The notes under the pieces: generated by a model
The model's database searches: none
Seen by the model: only the letters and a program-made list of their open reading frames with translations
Told to the model about the DNA's origin: nothing
Made by a program: the position numbers and the translations under genes
Shown: one piece after another, positions 46,494 to 55,132 of the stretch
How positions within the stretch are numbered: position 1 is the first letter of the stretch
Layout: each line of letters begins with the position of its first letter
Source: Burkholderia sp. Bp9143
GTDB taxonomy: Bacteria; Pseudomonadota; Gammaproteobacteria; Burkholderiales; Burkholderiaceae
Direction of reading: 5' to 3'
Assembly: GCF_003853645.1 (NCBI RefSeq)
Contig: NZ_QTPO01000003.1
Location: 124,001-188,000 of the forward strand
DNA length: 64,000 nucleotides

Positions 46494-47594
46494 ATGATTC
46501 CCTCGACCGACAACCGGACGCTGTTGCGCACGCTCGGCATCCGCACCCCGATCATCCAGGCGCCGATGGCCGGCGTCAGCACGCCCGCGCTGGCGGCTGC
46601 CGTGTCGAATGCGGGCGGGCTCGGCTCGCTCGGCGTCGGCGCGACGAATGCCGACGGCGCGCGCAAGATGATCCGCGATACGCGCGCGCTCACCGACCGG
46701 CCGTTCAACATCAATCTGTTCTGCCACCAGCCGGCCCGTGCCGATGCAGCCGTCGAACGCGCGTGGCTCGACTGGCTCGCGCCGGCGTTCCGCGAACAGG
46801 GTGCGACGCCGCCGGCGTCGCTGTCGGAGATCTACACGAGCTTCGTCGCGGACGATGCGATGCTCGCGATGCTGGTCGAAGAAAAACCGGCGGTGGTGAG
46901 CTTTCATTTCGGGTTGCCGTCCGATGAGGCCATCGCAGTGCTGAAGCGCGCGGGCATCACGCTGTTCGCGTCCGCGACGCATCCCGACGAAGCCCGGCAG
47001 ATCGCCGCGGCCGGCATCGATGCGATCGTCGCGCAGGGCATCGAGGCCGGCGGGCACCGTGGCGTGTTCGATCCGGCGGCCCGCGACGACCGGCTCGGCA
47101 CGTTCGCGCTGACGCGCCTGCTCGTGCGCGAATGCACGCTGCCGGTGATCGCCGCCGGCGGCATCATGGACGGCGACGGCATCGCCGCGGCGCTCGCGCT
47201 CGGCGCGCAGGCCGCGCAGCTCGGCACCGCCTTCGTCGCGTGTCCGGAGACATCGATCGACGACGGTTATCGCCGCGCGATTCTCGGCGACGCGGCGCGC
47301 CGCACGACCTTCACGACCGCGATTTCCGGCCGGATCGCGCGCGGCATCGCGAACCGGCTGACCGCGCTCGGCGACGACCCGAACGCACCGGCCACACCGG
47401 CCTATCCGATCGCATACGACGCGGGCAAGGCGCTGCATGCGGCCGCGAAAGCGAAAGGCGAGTTCGGCTACGGCGCGCAGTGGGCCGGACAGGCGGCGCC
47501 GCTCGTCCGGTCGCTGCCGGCGGCCGAACTGTTCGCGACGCTCGAGCGCGAGACGCGAGCGGCCATCGCACGGTTGCAGCACGCGCTCGACTGA
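46494..47594 (+). CDS. Nitronate monooxygenase (2-nitropropane dioxygenase family)
   Basis: 366-residue FMN TIM-barrel enzyme. [20 protein letters not shown] and GGLGSLGVG at the N-terminus, [13 protein letters not shown] around residue 178 with the catalytic-region His, and [11 protein letters not shown] and [16 protein letters not shown] for phosphate/FMN binding match class I enzymes. They oxidise propionate 3-nitronate and related nitronates. AGGAG precedes ATG 46494. It stands alone ahead of a GFA gene. Confidence 0.93.
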   Translation: MIPSTDNRTLLRTLGIRTPIIQAPMAGVSTPALAAAVSNAGGLGSLGVGATNADGARKMIRDTRALTDRPFNINLFCHQPARADAAVERAWLDWLAPAFREQGATPPASLSEIYTSFVADDAMLAMLVEEKPAVVSFHFGLPSDEAIAVLKRAGITLFASATHPDEARQIAAAGIDAIVAQGIEAGGHRGVFDPAARDDRLGTFALTRLLVRECTLPVIAAGGIMDGDGIAAALALGAQAAQLGTAFVACPETSIDDGYRRAILGDAARRTTFTTAISGRIARGIANRLTALGDDPNAPATPAYPIAYDAGKALHAAAKAKGEFGYGAQWAGQAAPLVRSLPAAELFATLERETRAAIARLQHALD

Positions 47595-47641
47595 TTCCCG
47601 GCCACGCGCCGCGACGCGCATCGCCGGTCACAAAATTGCAA

Positions 47642-47676
47642 CGCGATGTATCCGCGCGCGGCGCGGATACATCGCG
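47642..47676. promoter_or_regulatory. Perfect 35-nt palindromic hairpin upstream of the GFA gene
   Basis: CGCGATGTATCCGCGC (47642-47657), loop GCG, GCGCGGATACATCGCG (47661-47676): 16 perfect pairs. It lies 47 nt after the nitronate monooxygenase stop and 58 nt before the GFA ATG. It may be a terminator hairpin without a T-run, or a regulator site containing the inverted half GATGTATC/GATACATC. Confidence 0.6.
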
Positions 47677-47734
47677 ATACAACGCATCGGCCCGCGCCCG
47701 CTATAAAGCAGACATGACCTCTGAGGAGCACGAC

Positions 47735-48106
47735 ATGTCTGCTACATGGTTCAACGGATCCTGCCATTGCGGCGCCGTGAAATTCGAAGTCCGAGCCGCG
47801 CTTGCGCCGGCCGTTCGCTGCAACTGCAGCCTCTGCCGCCGGCGCGGCGCGCTGATGAGTCCGATGTTCGCCGCGGCCGACCTGAAGATCGTCGAAGGCG
47901 AGGGCGCACTGACGCTCTACCGTTTCAACACGCACACGGCCCGCCATTATTTCTGCAGCCGTTGCGGCGTCTATCCGTTCCATCAGACGCGCAAGGATCC
48001 CGCGTGCTGGCGCGTCAATCTCGGCTGCCTCGACGGCGTCGATCCGTATGTGCTCGACGCCGCGATCGCCGACGGCGCGAGCCTTTCCGTCGTGGAGGAC
48101 GCATGA
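47735..48106 (+). CDS. GFA-family (glutathione-dependent formaldehyde-activating-like) zinc protein
   Basis: 123-residue CENP-V/GFA domain protein. Zinc-binding Cys sets are all present: SCHCGAV (9-15), CNCSLCRRRG (about 29-38) and FCSRCGVYPFH (about 74-84). GAGGAG (about 9 nt upstream) supports ATG 47735 over 47714. The name comes from the founding enzyme; most relatives are of unproven function. Its TGA overlaps a 47-codon ORF (ATGA). Confidence 0.9.
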   Translation: MSATWFNGSCHCGAVKFEVRAALAPAVRCNCSLCRRRGALMSPMFAAADLKIVEGEGALTLYRFNTHTARHYFCSRCGVYPFHQTRKDPACWRVNLGCLDGVDPYVLDAAIADGASLSVVEDA

Positions 48107-48246
48107 CACGCTGGCTGATGATCCTGCTGTTCGCCGCGGGCGGCCTCGCGACCGAAATCGCGCATCCGGTGCAGTGTTCGCTGCTGTCGATCAGCCGGCA
48201 GCGGACCGGCGATCGGCGGGGCCGAAACGACGGCGGGCGAAACTGA
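48103..48246 (+). CDS. Possible small membrane peptide, overlapping the GFA gene
   Basis: 47-codon ORF whose ATG overlaps the GFA stop (ATGA), the same coupling style used elsewhere in this window. It begins with a short hydrophobic stretch MTRWLMILLFAAGG and ends in Arg/Gly/Asn-rich sequence. GGAGG at 48095-48099 would serve as a ribosome-binding site. No family known; it could be chance. Confidence 0.35.
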   Translation: MTRWLMILLFAAGGLATEIAHPVQCSLLSISRQRTGDRRGRNDGGRN

Positions 48247-48311
48247 GCGCGGGCAGGGGTCATAGGTATCGCATCTTGTTGATCGGAAACGATAATCATG
48301 CTTCCGATAAG

Positions 48312-48323
48312 ATCGCACGCGAT
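48312..48323. promoter_or_regulatory. OhrR-type box upstream of ohrR
   Basis: ATCGCACGCGAT (ATCGC-NN-GCGAT) followed by ATATAAT, ending 49 nt before the ohrR ATG. The same box occurs twice upstream of ohr and, with one end mismatch, upstream of the GNAT gene. The overlap with a -10-like ATATAAT suggests autorepression. Confidence 0.7.
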
Positions 48324-48372
48324 ATATAATGCGTTCATCTGCGACACGAACCCGTGTCGATGGAGGACGCTC

Positions 48373-48828
48373 ATGAAACCGACCGAAGCACAATCGCCCG
48401 CCACGCCGAAACTGTCCGAGTTCCTGTGTTTTGCGATCTACTCGACGAACCTCGCGTTCGGCAAGGCATACAAGCCGATCCTCGAAGAGCTCGGCCTCAC
48501 GTACACGCAATACATCACGATCATTGCGCTGTGGGAAGAGGGTAATCAGACGGTCGGGCAACTCGGCGAAAAGCTGTTCCTCGAGTCGAACACGCTGACA
48601 CCGATCCTGAAGAAGCTCGAGGCGATGGGCTATCTGGAGCGACACCGCGATCCGTCGGACGAGCGCCAGGTGCTCGTGAGCCTGACGAAAAGCGGCCGCC
48701 GCGTGCGCGAGAAGGGGCTCGACATGAACCTGGTCGAAGCCACCGGGCTGAAGCCCGACGAATTCGCGAAGATGCAGAAGGCGATCGTCACGCTGCGCGG
48801 CAACCTGATCGATTCGATCGACGAATAA
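48373..48828 (+). CDS. ohrR: OhrR organic-hydroperoxide-sensing MarR regulator
   Basis: 151-residue MarR-family repressor. The N-terminal LSEFLCFAIYSTNLAFGKAY carries the single reactive Cys (about residue 19) in the LCFAIYS setting typical of OhrR, which releases DNA when oxidised by organic peroxides. The helix-turn-helix and wing, LFLESNTLTPILKKLEAMGY and DPSDERQVLVSL, are intact. GGAGGA precedes ATG 48373. The partner ohr lies 1.8 kb away on the other strand instead of adjacent; matching boxes tie them together. Confidence 0.95.
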   Translation: MKPTEAQSPATPKLSEFLCFAIYSTNLAFGKAYKPILEELGLTYTQYITIIALWEEGNQTVGQLGEKLFLESNTLTPILKKLEAMGYLERHRDPSDERQVLVSLTKSGRRVREKGLDMNLVEATGLKPDEFAKMQKAIVTLRGNLIDSIDE

Positions 48829-48940
48829 ACGAATAGAACGCCGGTTCGATGTCGAGCGGGCGACGCGATTGCCGCCCGCACCCTCCGCAATTTCCGTCCA
48901 TTTCCGGCCGTCAGGAGCGACGCACCACCGCGACAGCCCC

Positions 48941-49672
48941 TTACGGTTGGCCCGTTCCGGTTTCCTCGCGCTCCAGCACCAGCAAATGCATGTCGCGACG
49001 CATCACGAAGCCGAGTGCCCGATAGCGCTCGATCGCGCCGTGATTCGACGTGAGCACGTGCAGGAACGGCGTTTCGGCTCCCGCGCGGATGGTCGCGATC
49101 AATGACCGGATCAGTCCGGCCGCGAGGCCCTGGCCCCGAAACGCGGCATCCACGCACACGGCGCTGATCTCCGCATGGCCGCCGGCTCTCATTCGCTGAC
49201 CGGCCATCGCCACGAGCCGGCCCTGCCTGCGTACACCGATATAGCCGCCGAATTCGATCGTGCGCGGGCCGAACGGGCCCGGCTCCGTCGCCGCGATCAG
49301 TTCGAGCATCTCCGGTACGTCGGCTTCGGTCAGGCAGACATGCTCCAGCTGATGCGCGTCGTCGAGCGTTCCCTGCCAGATCATCTGATGCAGCATCGCG
49401 CGCCGGACCACGGAAGAACCGGCTGGCGTCGGAATCTCGTCCGGCGTGACCAGTGCCACCGGTCCGTGTGCGTCGATCAGTCCGCGCAACGCGTCGAAAG
49501 CGGCCGGGCTGCGGTCGGCCATGCCGGCAAACGGCGCGATTGCGGGAGGAAACCGGCGCACAAGCGCGTCGCCGAGTGCAAAACGATGCTGCTCGCCGGC
49601 GAGCGCATGCCATACCGCGTTGTCGAGCGGATGCGATCCGCCTTTTTCCTGCCCGGTCGTTGCTTCCCGCAT
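48941..49672 (-). CDS. GNAT-family N-acetyltransferase
   Basis: 243-residue acetyltransferase with an N-terminal extension (about 1-110) and a C-terminal GNAT domain. The acetyl-CoA loop is in AAFRGQGLAAGLIRSLIATI (R/Q-X-X-G-X-G/A, about 180-186), followed by LHVLTSNHGAIERYRALGF. AAGGAG lies about 8 nt before ATG 49672. An OhrR-like box is about 90 nt upstream, so it may belong to the peroxide response. The substrate is unknown. Confidence 0.9.
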   Translation of the reverse strand: MREATTGQEKGGSHPLDNAVWHALAGEQHRFALGDALVRRFPPAIAPFAGMADRSPAAFDALRGLIDAHGPVALVTPDEIPTPAGSSVVRRAMLHQMIWQGTLDDAHQLEHVCLTEADVPEMLELIAATEPGPFGPRTIEFGGYIGVRRQGRLVAMAGQRMRAGGHAEISAVCVDAAFRGQGLAAGLIRSLIATIRAGAETPFLHVLTSNHGAIERYRALGFVMRRDMHLLVLEREETGTGQP

Positions 49673-49762
49673 CGCCTGCTCCTTGATTGAAGGCCGTCCG
49701 TCGCACAGCATAGACGCGATCGCCTGCGCAGGTTGCAGACAAGCAAAAGCGCATACGATTAT

Positions 49763-49774
49763 ATCGCATGCGCT
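49763..49774. promoter_or_regulatory. OhrR-type box upstream of the GNAT gene
   Basis: ATCGCATGCGCT differs at one base from the palindrome ATCGCATGCGAT found before ohr and lies in A+T-rich DNA (ATTATATCGCATGCGCTTTATTT), about 90 nt before the GNAT start. Assignment rests on similarity to the boxes at ohrR and ohr. Confidence 0.5.
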
Positions 49775-49812
49775 TTATTTGACGGGCGGTATCGCCGATT
49801 TCGTCGCGACCT

Positions 49813-50142
49813 TCAACGACCGAAATAGATCGGGTGCTCGGCCGTGTGAATCGCGCCGCGACTGCCGGATTGCGTCGCGCCGCTGGCGTTGCCGCCATAA
49901 CCGGCTGCCTGCGTGTCGGTCGCCGTCGCGTCGTTGTCGCGAACCCGCTTCAGTGCTGTCTGCAGGTTGTCCGGATAGTTCGGATCGTTCGGGCGATTCG
50001 GCAGGTAGCCGGCCTGCTGGAGCGCGGCCAGCTCCGCCCGCACTTGCGCACGCGTCACGGTGCTTTCGGTCGCGAAGGCCGGTGCGGCAACGGAAGCCGA
50101 CACGGCGACGAGCAGGGCTGCAATCAGTTGGGTCTTCATCAT
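49813..50142 (-). CDS. DUF4148 periplasmic protein, copy 1
   Basis: 109-residue exported protein: signal MMKTQLIAALLVAVSASVAAPAFA, then the DUF4148 core TRAQVRAELAALQQAGYLPNRPNDPNYPDNLQ, and a C-terminal IYFGR. It is common in Burkholderia, usually in tandem, with unknown function. The second Met (50139) may be the true start. It shares most positions with the next gene, so the two arose by duplication. Confidence 0.85.
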   Translation of the reverse strand: MMKTQLIAALLVAVSASVAAPAFATESTVTRAQVRAELAALQQAGYLPNRPNDPNYPDNLQTALKRVRDNDATATDTQAAGYGGNASGATQSGSRGAIHTAEHPIYFGR

Positions 50143-50215
50143 TCACCTCGATGGAAAAGAAAGCGTTCAGGCTTGCCCGCGACACGCCGGCAATCGGCGC
50201 CGATCGCGGCTTCGT

Positions 50216-50545
50216 TCAATGGCCGAAGTAGATCGAGCGCTCGGCGATACGCGTGACGGAACGAGTGCCCGATTGCGTGACGGCTGCAGCGTCGCTGCCA
50301 TAAGCGGACGTCGCCGTATCGGTCGCGACGGTGTCGTTCGCGTGGATACGCGTCAGCGCGGCCTGCAGGTCGTCCGGGTAGTGCGGATCGTTCGCGCGGC
50401 CCGGCACATAGCCGGCTTGCTGCAGCTGAACGAGTTCGGCATGCACTTGGGCACGCGTCACGACGGCTTCATTGGCAAAGGCCGGCGCGGCAACGGCAGC
50501 GGACACGGCAACGAGAAGGGCAGTGATCAGTTGGGTTTTCATCAT
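50216..50545 (-). CDS. DUF4148 periplasmic protein, copy 2
   Basis: 109-residue paralogue with signal MMKTQLITALLVAVSAAVAAPAFA and the core VTRAQVHAELVQLQQAGYVP, ending IYFGH. Same length as copy 1, 73 nt apart, same strand. GAGG lies upstream of the start region. It sits downstream of ohr on the same strand and may share its transcript. Confidence 0.85.
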   Translation of the reverse strand: MMKTQLITALLVAVSAAVAAPAFANEAVVTRAQVHAELVQLQQAGYVPGRANDPHYPDDLQAALTRIHANDTVATDTATSAYGSDAAAVTQSGTRSVTRIAERSIYFGH

Positions 50546-50608
50546 TTACCTCGACAAAAAATGGCAGGACATTCGGGAGGGCAGCACGCGGCCACCCGGT
50601 GCGATGCT

Positions 50609-51028
50609 TCAGACGATGCGGATCTCGACGTCGATGTTTCCGCGCGTCGCCTTCGAATACGGGCAGGTCTGATGCGCGGTGTCGACGATGTGTTGCACGA
50701 CGTCGCGATCGAGGCCCGGCACGCTCACGTTCAGGCGGGCCTGCAGGAAGTACGCGTTGCCGCCCATGCCCAGGTCCACTTCGGCGTCGACCGCGAGATC
50801 GGCCGGCAGCGTGACCTTCGCCGCACGTGCCGCGAGCTGCATCGCGCCGATGAAGCAGGCAGACCAGCCGGCCGCGAACAGCTGTTCCGGATTCGTGCCG
50901 GTGCCGGCGCTGCCCGGCGACGACAGCTGGATGTCGAGGCGGCCGTCGGAACTGCGGGCCGCGCCGTCGCGGCCGCCGGAAGTCGTGTGCGTCTTGCCCG
51001 TGTACAGCACTTTTTCGATCTTGCTCAT
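50609..51028 (-). CDS. ohr: Organic hydroperoxide resistance protein Ohr
   Basis: 139-residue OsmC/Ohr peroxidase. The two catalytic Cys are in the standard places: GWSACFIGAMQ (about residue 58) and HQTCPYSKATRGN (about 122). It reduces organic hydroperoxides with lipoylated proteins as electron donor in studied members. The start at ATG 51028 fits the family length. Two ATCGC-NN-GCGAT boxes lie 45 and 102 nt upstream, pointing to control by OhrR. Confidence 0.95.
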   Translation of the reverse strand: MSKIEKVLYTGKTHTTSGGRDGAARSSDGRLDIQLSSPGSAGTGTNPEQLFAAGWSACFIGAMQLAARAAKVTLPADLAVDAEVDLGMGGNAYFLQARLNVSVPGLDRDVVQHIVDTAHQTCPYSKATRGNIDVEIRIV

Positions 51029-51072
51029 GGTTCACTCCGTCAGGTTGGAAGGTTTTTCTCAGACGCGATTCG

Positions 51073-51084
51073 ATCGCATGCGAT
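51073..51084. promoter_or_regulatory. OhrR-type box 1 upstream of ohr
   Basis: ATCGCATGCGAT, a perfect 12-bp palindrome, 45 nt before the ohr start codon on the minus strand. Confidence 0.75.
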
Positions 51085-51129
51085 GCAGTTTGGTGGAGAC
51101 GATCCGCCTCGTCAAGCGTATTCGATTAA

Positions 51130-51141
51130 ATCGCACGCGAT
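51130..51141. promoter_or_regulatory. OhrR-type box 2 upstream of ohr
   Basis: ATCGCACGCGAT, identical to the box before ohrR, set in A+T-rich flanks (AAATCGCACGCGATATTT), 57 bp from box 1. Confidence 0.75.
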
Positions 51142-51301
51142 ATTTGTATTCCAACGTATCTGGATCGTGCACATCCTTGCGGGATAAGGCTTCCGTACGA
51201 TTCGGCCCTGATATGAAAAAGGATGAGGTGGACGGAAAACTTCGCGACGGGCAGGACAGATGCCCGTCGGAATGGCCGTTGCCCCGGCGGAGGCAACCCG
51301 G

Positions 51302-51766
51302 TTACGCCGAACGGAATTCGGCGATCACGACCAGGATCACGGCCGCGTCGGCCGGCAACTGGCGCTGGGAAAAGGCCGAACGCGCGTGTCCCGCCTTGTC
51401 GCCCAGCACCGCGGCGAACAGGTCGGAGGCACCGTTGATCACGGCCGGCTGGCCGTAGAAGCCGTCGGCCGACGCGACGTGGCCCTCGACCCGCACGATG
51501 TGATGCAGGCGGTCGAATCCGCCCAGGTGTTTTCGGATTTGTGCGAGCACGTTCAGCGCCGCGAGCTGCGCCGCGTGCCGCCCATCATCGATGCTCAGCC
51601 GTTCGCCGACGCGGCCCGTATAGGCGACCTTGCCGTCGACGAGCGGCAGTTGCCCGGACACGAACAACAGGTTGCCGGCTTCGTTGACGGCCGTGTAGCT
51701 GCCGAGCGGTTGCGGCGGTTCGGGTAGCGTGAAGCCGAGTTCGGCCAGCTTCTGTTCGATCGTCAT
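51302..51766 (-). CDS. RidA/YjgF-family protein
   Basis: 154-residue RidA-superfamily protein of the longer type. It contains LLFVSGQLPLVDGKVAYTGRVG (about 33-54) and IVRVEGHVASADGFYGQPAVINGAS (about 91-115). Classical RidA members hydrolyse reactive enamines/imines; this subgroup lacks a clear catalytic Arg near the C-terminus, so activity is uncertain. GAAGGAG precedes ATG 51766. It is divergent from a LysR gene (296 nt gap), a likely regulator. Confidence 0.88.
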   Translation of the reverse strand: MTIEQKLAELGFTLPEPPQPLGSYTAVNEAGNLLFVSGQLPLVDGKVAYTGRVGERLSIDDGRHAAQLAALNVLAQIRKHLGGFDRLHHIVRVEGHVASADGFYGQPAVINGASDLFAAVLGDKAGHARSAFSQRQLPADAAVILVVIAEFRSA

Positions 51767-52062
51767 TGCATTCTCCTTCGGGGATGGTCGATGTGCAGGC
51801 CGCAGCGTGGAAGCGTCGCTCGCCAGGGCCTCTGTCAGTCACTCTAGTGAGGCGGTCGGGGCCGGTAAATATCGTTCGCGCAATTGATTCGACACACGAT
51901 GTAACGAATCGCGCGCGGCATCTAATGACGAGAACGCATGCCGGCGGAGCCGCCCGGTGTCGCCTGCCGAGTTCGCCGGTTCGCTGGTTTCCCACCCGGG
52001 ATTCGTGCACACTCGTTGCCTCGACGTCCCGCGATGGAAGCACCGGACGCCCGGAGCCCCTC

Positions 52063-52995
52063 ATGCAACGAAAATTCGACGACCTCCTGCTCGGCAGCAT
52101 CGAGCTGTTCTGCCTGGCAGCCGAACTCGGCAGCTTCACGCTCGCCGCGACGGCCGCGAGCGTCACGCCGGCCGCGGTCAGCCGGTCGGTCGCGCGCCTC
52201 GAGGAGCGTCTCGGCGTACGCCTGTTCGTACGCACGACGCGGCAAATCCGCCTGACCGATTCCGGGCGGCGCTACTTCGAGCAATGCCGTGATGCGCTGT
52301 CGCAGCTCGTTGACGCGGAGCGCGAAGCGACGGGGCAGCAGGCGACCCCGGCGGGCGTGCTGCGCATCAGCATGCCGACGCCGTACGGCCACTATCGCGT
52401 ACTGCCGCTGCTGCCCGCGTTTCGCGAGCGCTACCCCGACGTGCGCGTCGAAACGCACCTGAGCAACCGGAACATCGATTTCGCCGAGGAGGGCTTCGAC
52501 CTGGCGATCCGCGGCCGCGCGCCGGCGGATTCGAGCCTCGTCGCGCGCAAGCTGGAGGACGCCGAACTCGTCGTCGTCTCGACGCCCGGCTACCTGAAGC
52601 GCGCCGGCGTGCCGCGCGCCGTCGACGATCTGCATGCGCACGAATGCATCCAGTTCGAGCTTCCGAGCAGCGGCCGGCCGATTCCGTGGCTGTTCAACGA
52701 CGGCTCGGCGGAAATCGAAATCGCGACGACCGGCAGCTACGGCGCGTCGGGCGACGTCCTTGCCGGCGTCACGCTCGCGCGCAGCGGCGCGGGCCTGTTC
52801 CAGACCTATCGCTTCATCGTCGAACGGGATCTGCGGGAGGGCACACTCACGGAAGTGCTGTCCGGCCAGGGCGGGCGGTCACGGCCGTTCATGCTGCTGT
52901 ATCCGCATGCACGCTATCTGTCGTCGCGCGTGCGCGTCTTCGTCGACTTTCTCATCGAACATCTGGAGCAGGCGCCCGGCAAGCGGGCGCGCTAG
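52063..52995 (+). CDS. LysR-family transcriptional regulator
   Basis: 310-residue LTTR with helix-turn-helix at about 10-68 (ELFCLAAELGSFTLAATAAS and VSRSVARLEERLGVRLF) and a GcvA/AaeR-like effector domain (VETHLSNRNIDFAEEGFDLAIR). ATG 52063 begins conservation; the upstream open frame to 51766 is non-coding. It is divergent from the RidA gene and convergent with the SDR gene. The target is unknown. Confidence 0.92.
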   Translation: MQRKFDDLLLGSIELFCLAAELGSFTLAATAASVTPAAVSRSVARLEERLGVRLFVRTTRQIRLTDSGRRYFEQCRDALSQLVDAEREATGQQATPAGVLRISMPTPYGHYRVLPLLPAFRERYPDVRVETHLSNRNIDFAEEGFDLAIRGRAPADSSLVARKLEDAELVVVSTPGYLKRAGVPRAVDDLHAHECIQFELPSSGRPIPWLFNDGSAEIEIATTGSYGASGDVLAGVTLARSGAGLFQTYRFIVERDLREGTLTEVLSGQGGRSRPFMLLYPHARYLSSRVRVFVDFLIEHLEQAPGKRAR

Positions 52996-53106
52996 CCGCG
53001 TCCGGCCACGCCGGCAACGGACCAGGGAGGGGCCCGAACGGCACGGCTGCGCCGGTCGCGGGCCGCCTCGGACCGTCCGCGCCGGCACATTCTGGCTACC
53101 TTGCGC

Positions 53107-53814
53107 TCAGTGCCCCGCGCTCTGGCCACCGTCCACGTGCAGGATCTCGCCGGTGACGAACGGCGCCGAATCGAGATACAGGATCGCGCCGACGATGTCG
53201 CTCATCTCGCCCATCCGGCCGACCGGATGCAGCGATGCGAGCGTCGCGTGCGTATCGGGCGCGTGCATCGGCGACTTGATGATGCCGGGCGACACGGCGT
53301 TCACGCGGATGCCGGCCTTCGCATATTCGATCGCGAGCGACTTCGTCGCCGCATTGAGCCCGCCTTTCGTCAGCGATGCGAGCGCCGACGGCACGTTGCT
53401 GTTCGCGTGGTCGACGAGACTCGTCGTGATGCTGACCACGTGTCCGCTGCCGTGCCGCTGCATCGCCGCAATCGCGCGCTGTGTGACGTGGAAGAAGCCG
53501 TCCAGGTTGACGCGGGTGATGGCCGCGTAGTCGTCGGCCGTGTACTGCGTGAACGGCTTCGCGATGAAGATGCCTGCGTTGTTGACGAGCGTGTCGACCC
53601 GGCCGAAACGTTCGATTGCGGTGTCGACCACGCGCCGCGCGACCGCCGGGTCGCCGATGTCGCCCGCAACGGTGACGAGATCGGGATCGTCCGACGGCCC
53701 GATCGAACGGGACGTCGCGACCACCCGATGACCCTGGGCGCGGAATGCGCTGACCGTTTCAGCGCCGATGCCTTGCGATGCGCCGGTGACGATGATGACT
53801 TTGGAAGTGCTCAT
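53107..53814 (-). CDS. Short-chain dehydrogenase/reductase lacking the catalytic Tyr
   Basis: 235-residue SDR. The cofactor motif VTGASQGIG (9-17), the NNAG motif (VNNAGIF) and the structural end GEILHVDGG are intact. The active-site region reads SALASLTKGGLN: the Lys of YXXXK is present, but the Tyr position is Ala. It may have lost or altered catalysis. ATG 53814 is set by the cofactor motif; the open frame to 54063 is not conserved. It is convergent with the LysR gene. Confidence 0.87.
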   Translation of the reverse strand: MSTSKVIIVTGASQGIGAETVSAFRAQGHRVVATSRSIGPSDDPDLVTVAGDIGDPAVARRVVDTAIERFGRVDTLVNNAGIFIAKPFTQYTADDYAAITRVNLDGFFHVTQRAIAAMQRHGSGHVVSITTSLVDHANSNVPSALASLTKGGLNAATKSLAIEYAKAGIRVNAVSPGIIKSPMHAPDTHATLASLHPVGRMGEMSDIVGAILYLDSAPFVTGEILHVDGGQSAGH

Positions 53815-54718
53815 GATATGCCTCGACAGGTGACTGGTTTTCGGCTTCGGTGCCGACCGGATCGATGAATCCGATGGACCAGACTCTAGGCGTGTCGGGC
53901 CGGAGTTCGAACACCCACCGTGGACCAACAGTCTTGCGTCGCGGGAACAAATGCGGGGGAAGTGCGCGGATGGCCGCGGCGACGATCGGTGCGGCGGCGT
54001 ATTGGTGGCGGTGAATCGACGCGGCCGCCAACGAGCCGGCAATTGATGCGCGATAACACGCATCGACCGTCGTGAATTCGGGGGGGTGCGCGGTGAAATG
54101 CTGCGAATGCTGCGCGCTGGCGTGCTCGAACGCTTCGGGCACTTCGGAAATTTATCGAATCTATCCGGATAACTTTTCTTATCACAATAGCCTTATTTTT
54201 TATCAAAACTGCTGGATACGAAAACGCGCCTGACCTGACCGTCACACGCCTCGCCTGTCGGCACCCAAACCGGATCAGGGCAGGGTATGCCCGCCACACG
54301 CGCATGATTGGCGCGCTATCCGGCACTCTGAACCCGACCAAAGCTGGCACACTCCTGTCCACATCCGTCGATGCGGCCCGATATCATCCGGTGGCGGACG
54401 ATGCCGATCCGTTGATGCCGCACGCTTGGTTCGGCCGGCGCGGCACATGCACATGCGCAAGATCGCGTGCGTCGGCGAACAGCCGGCGCGGTATGTAAGT
54501 CTCGCGGCATCCCTGGTGCTGCGCGACAAGGCGAACGGAGCGGCGGGGCGGCTCGATGCATCCGATTCGGGGCTGCCAGGGTGGCGCTATACCCGGTCCG
54601 CCGGCGAAGCGCCGAATGGGAATGCGAGTATGGCCATTGGGAATCGCTGTGGGACGCATCGCTTGCTGTCGTCGACTCGCTTGCGCCCGACGCCTGGACC
54701 GCAACCGCGTGCGTCGAT
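53815..54718. other. 904-nt region without a recognisable gene, partly A+T-rich
   Basis: Between the SDR start and the insertion-sequence remnant there is no ORF with protein-like composition or known motif. The stretch 54140-54215 is markedly A+T-rich (runs such as TTATTTTTTATCAAAA), unlike the rest of the window. Short ORFs at 53886-54362 (-) and 54304-54902 (+) look like chance reading frames. The region probably holds decayed or imported DNA next to the insertion sequence. Confidence 0.5.
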
Positions 54719-55132
54719 CTGGATCAACTCGCCCAGGCACGCCCGGCGCGCTCGCGGCTGGTACACCTTAGGCGGACGTTGCCGACGCGGCACCCACAGC
54801 CCGGCATCGGTCATCAGCCGGCGCACCGTTTCCTTGGCCAGCCGGATGCCGTGGCACTCATACAGCTTCTCGCAGGCCAGCGTCGGCCCGAAATCGGCGT
54901 AGCGCTCACGGACGATCGCGAGTGCCCGTCGGGCCAGATCCTCATCCAGCCGCCGGTTGCCCGGGCGGCCACGCTTGCGCGAAGCCAGTCCTGCCGCACC
55001 AGATTCGCGGTAACGCTCCACCAGCCGCTGGACCTGTCGCACCGTCAAGCCCAGCCGTTCAGCCGCACGACCAGGCTTCAGGCCCATGTCCACCACGGCC
55101 TGAATCACCTTCAGGCGGTCGAGTTCTCGCAT
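54719..55132 (-). pseudogene. Truncated transposase, N-terminal part only
   Basis: About 137 residues from ATG 55132 (MRELDRLKVIQAVVDMGLKP) encode two helix-turn-helix domains of an ISNCY/integrase-type transposase: AAERLGLTVRQVQRLVERYR and GIRLAKETVRRLMTDAGLW. The protein reaches LGELIQIDA, where the first catalytic Asp of the DDE domain would lie, and then runs into unrelated sequence to 54587. The catalytic core is gone, so it cannot work. Confidence 0.8.

Noticed and set aside
53759-54362. Minus-strand ORFs upstream of the SDR as extra genes
   Set aside because: No motif, poor composition, and they overlap each other in different frames.
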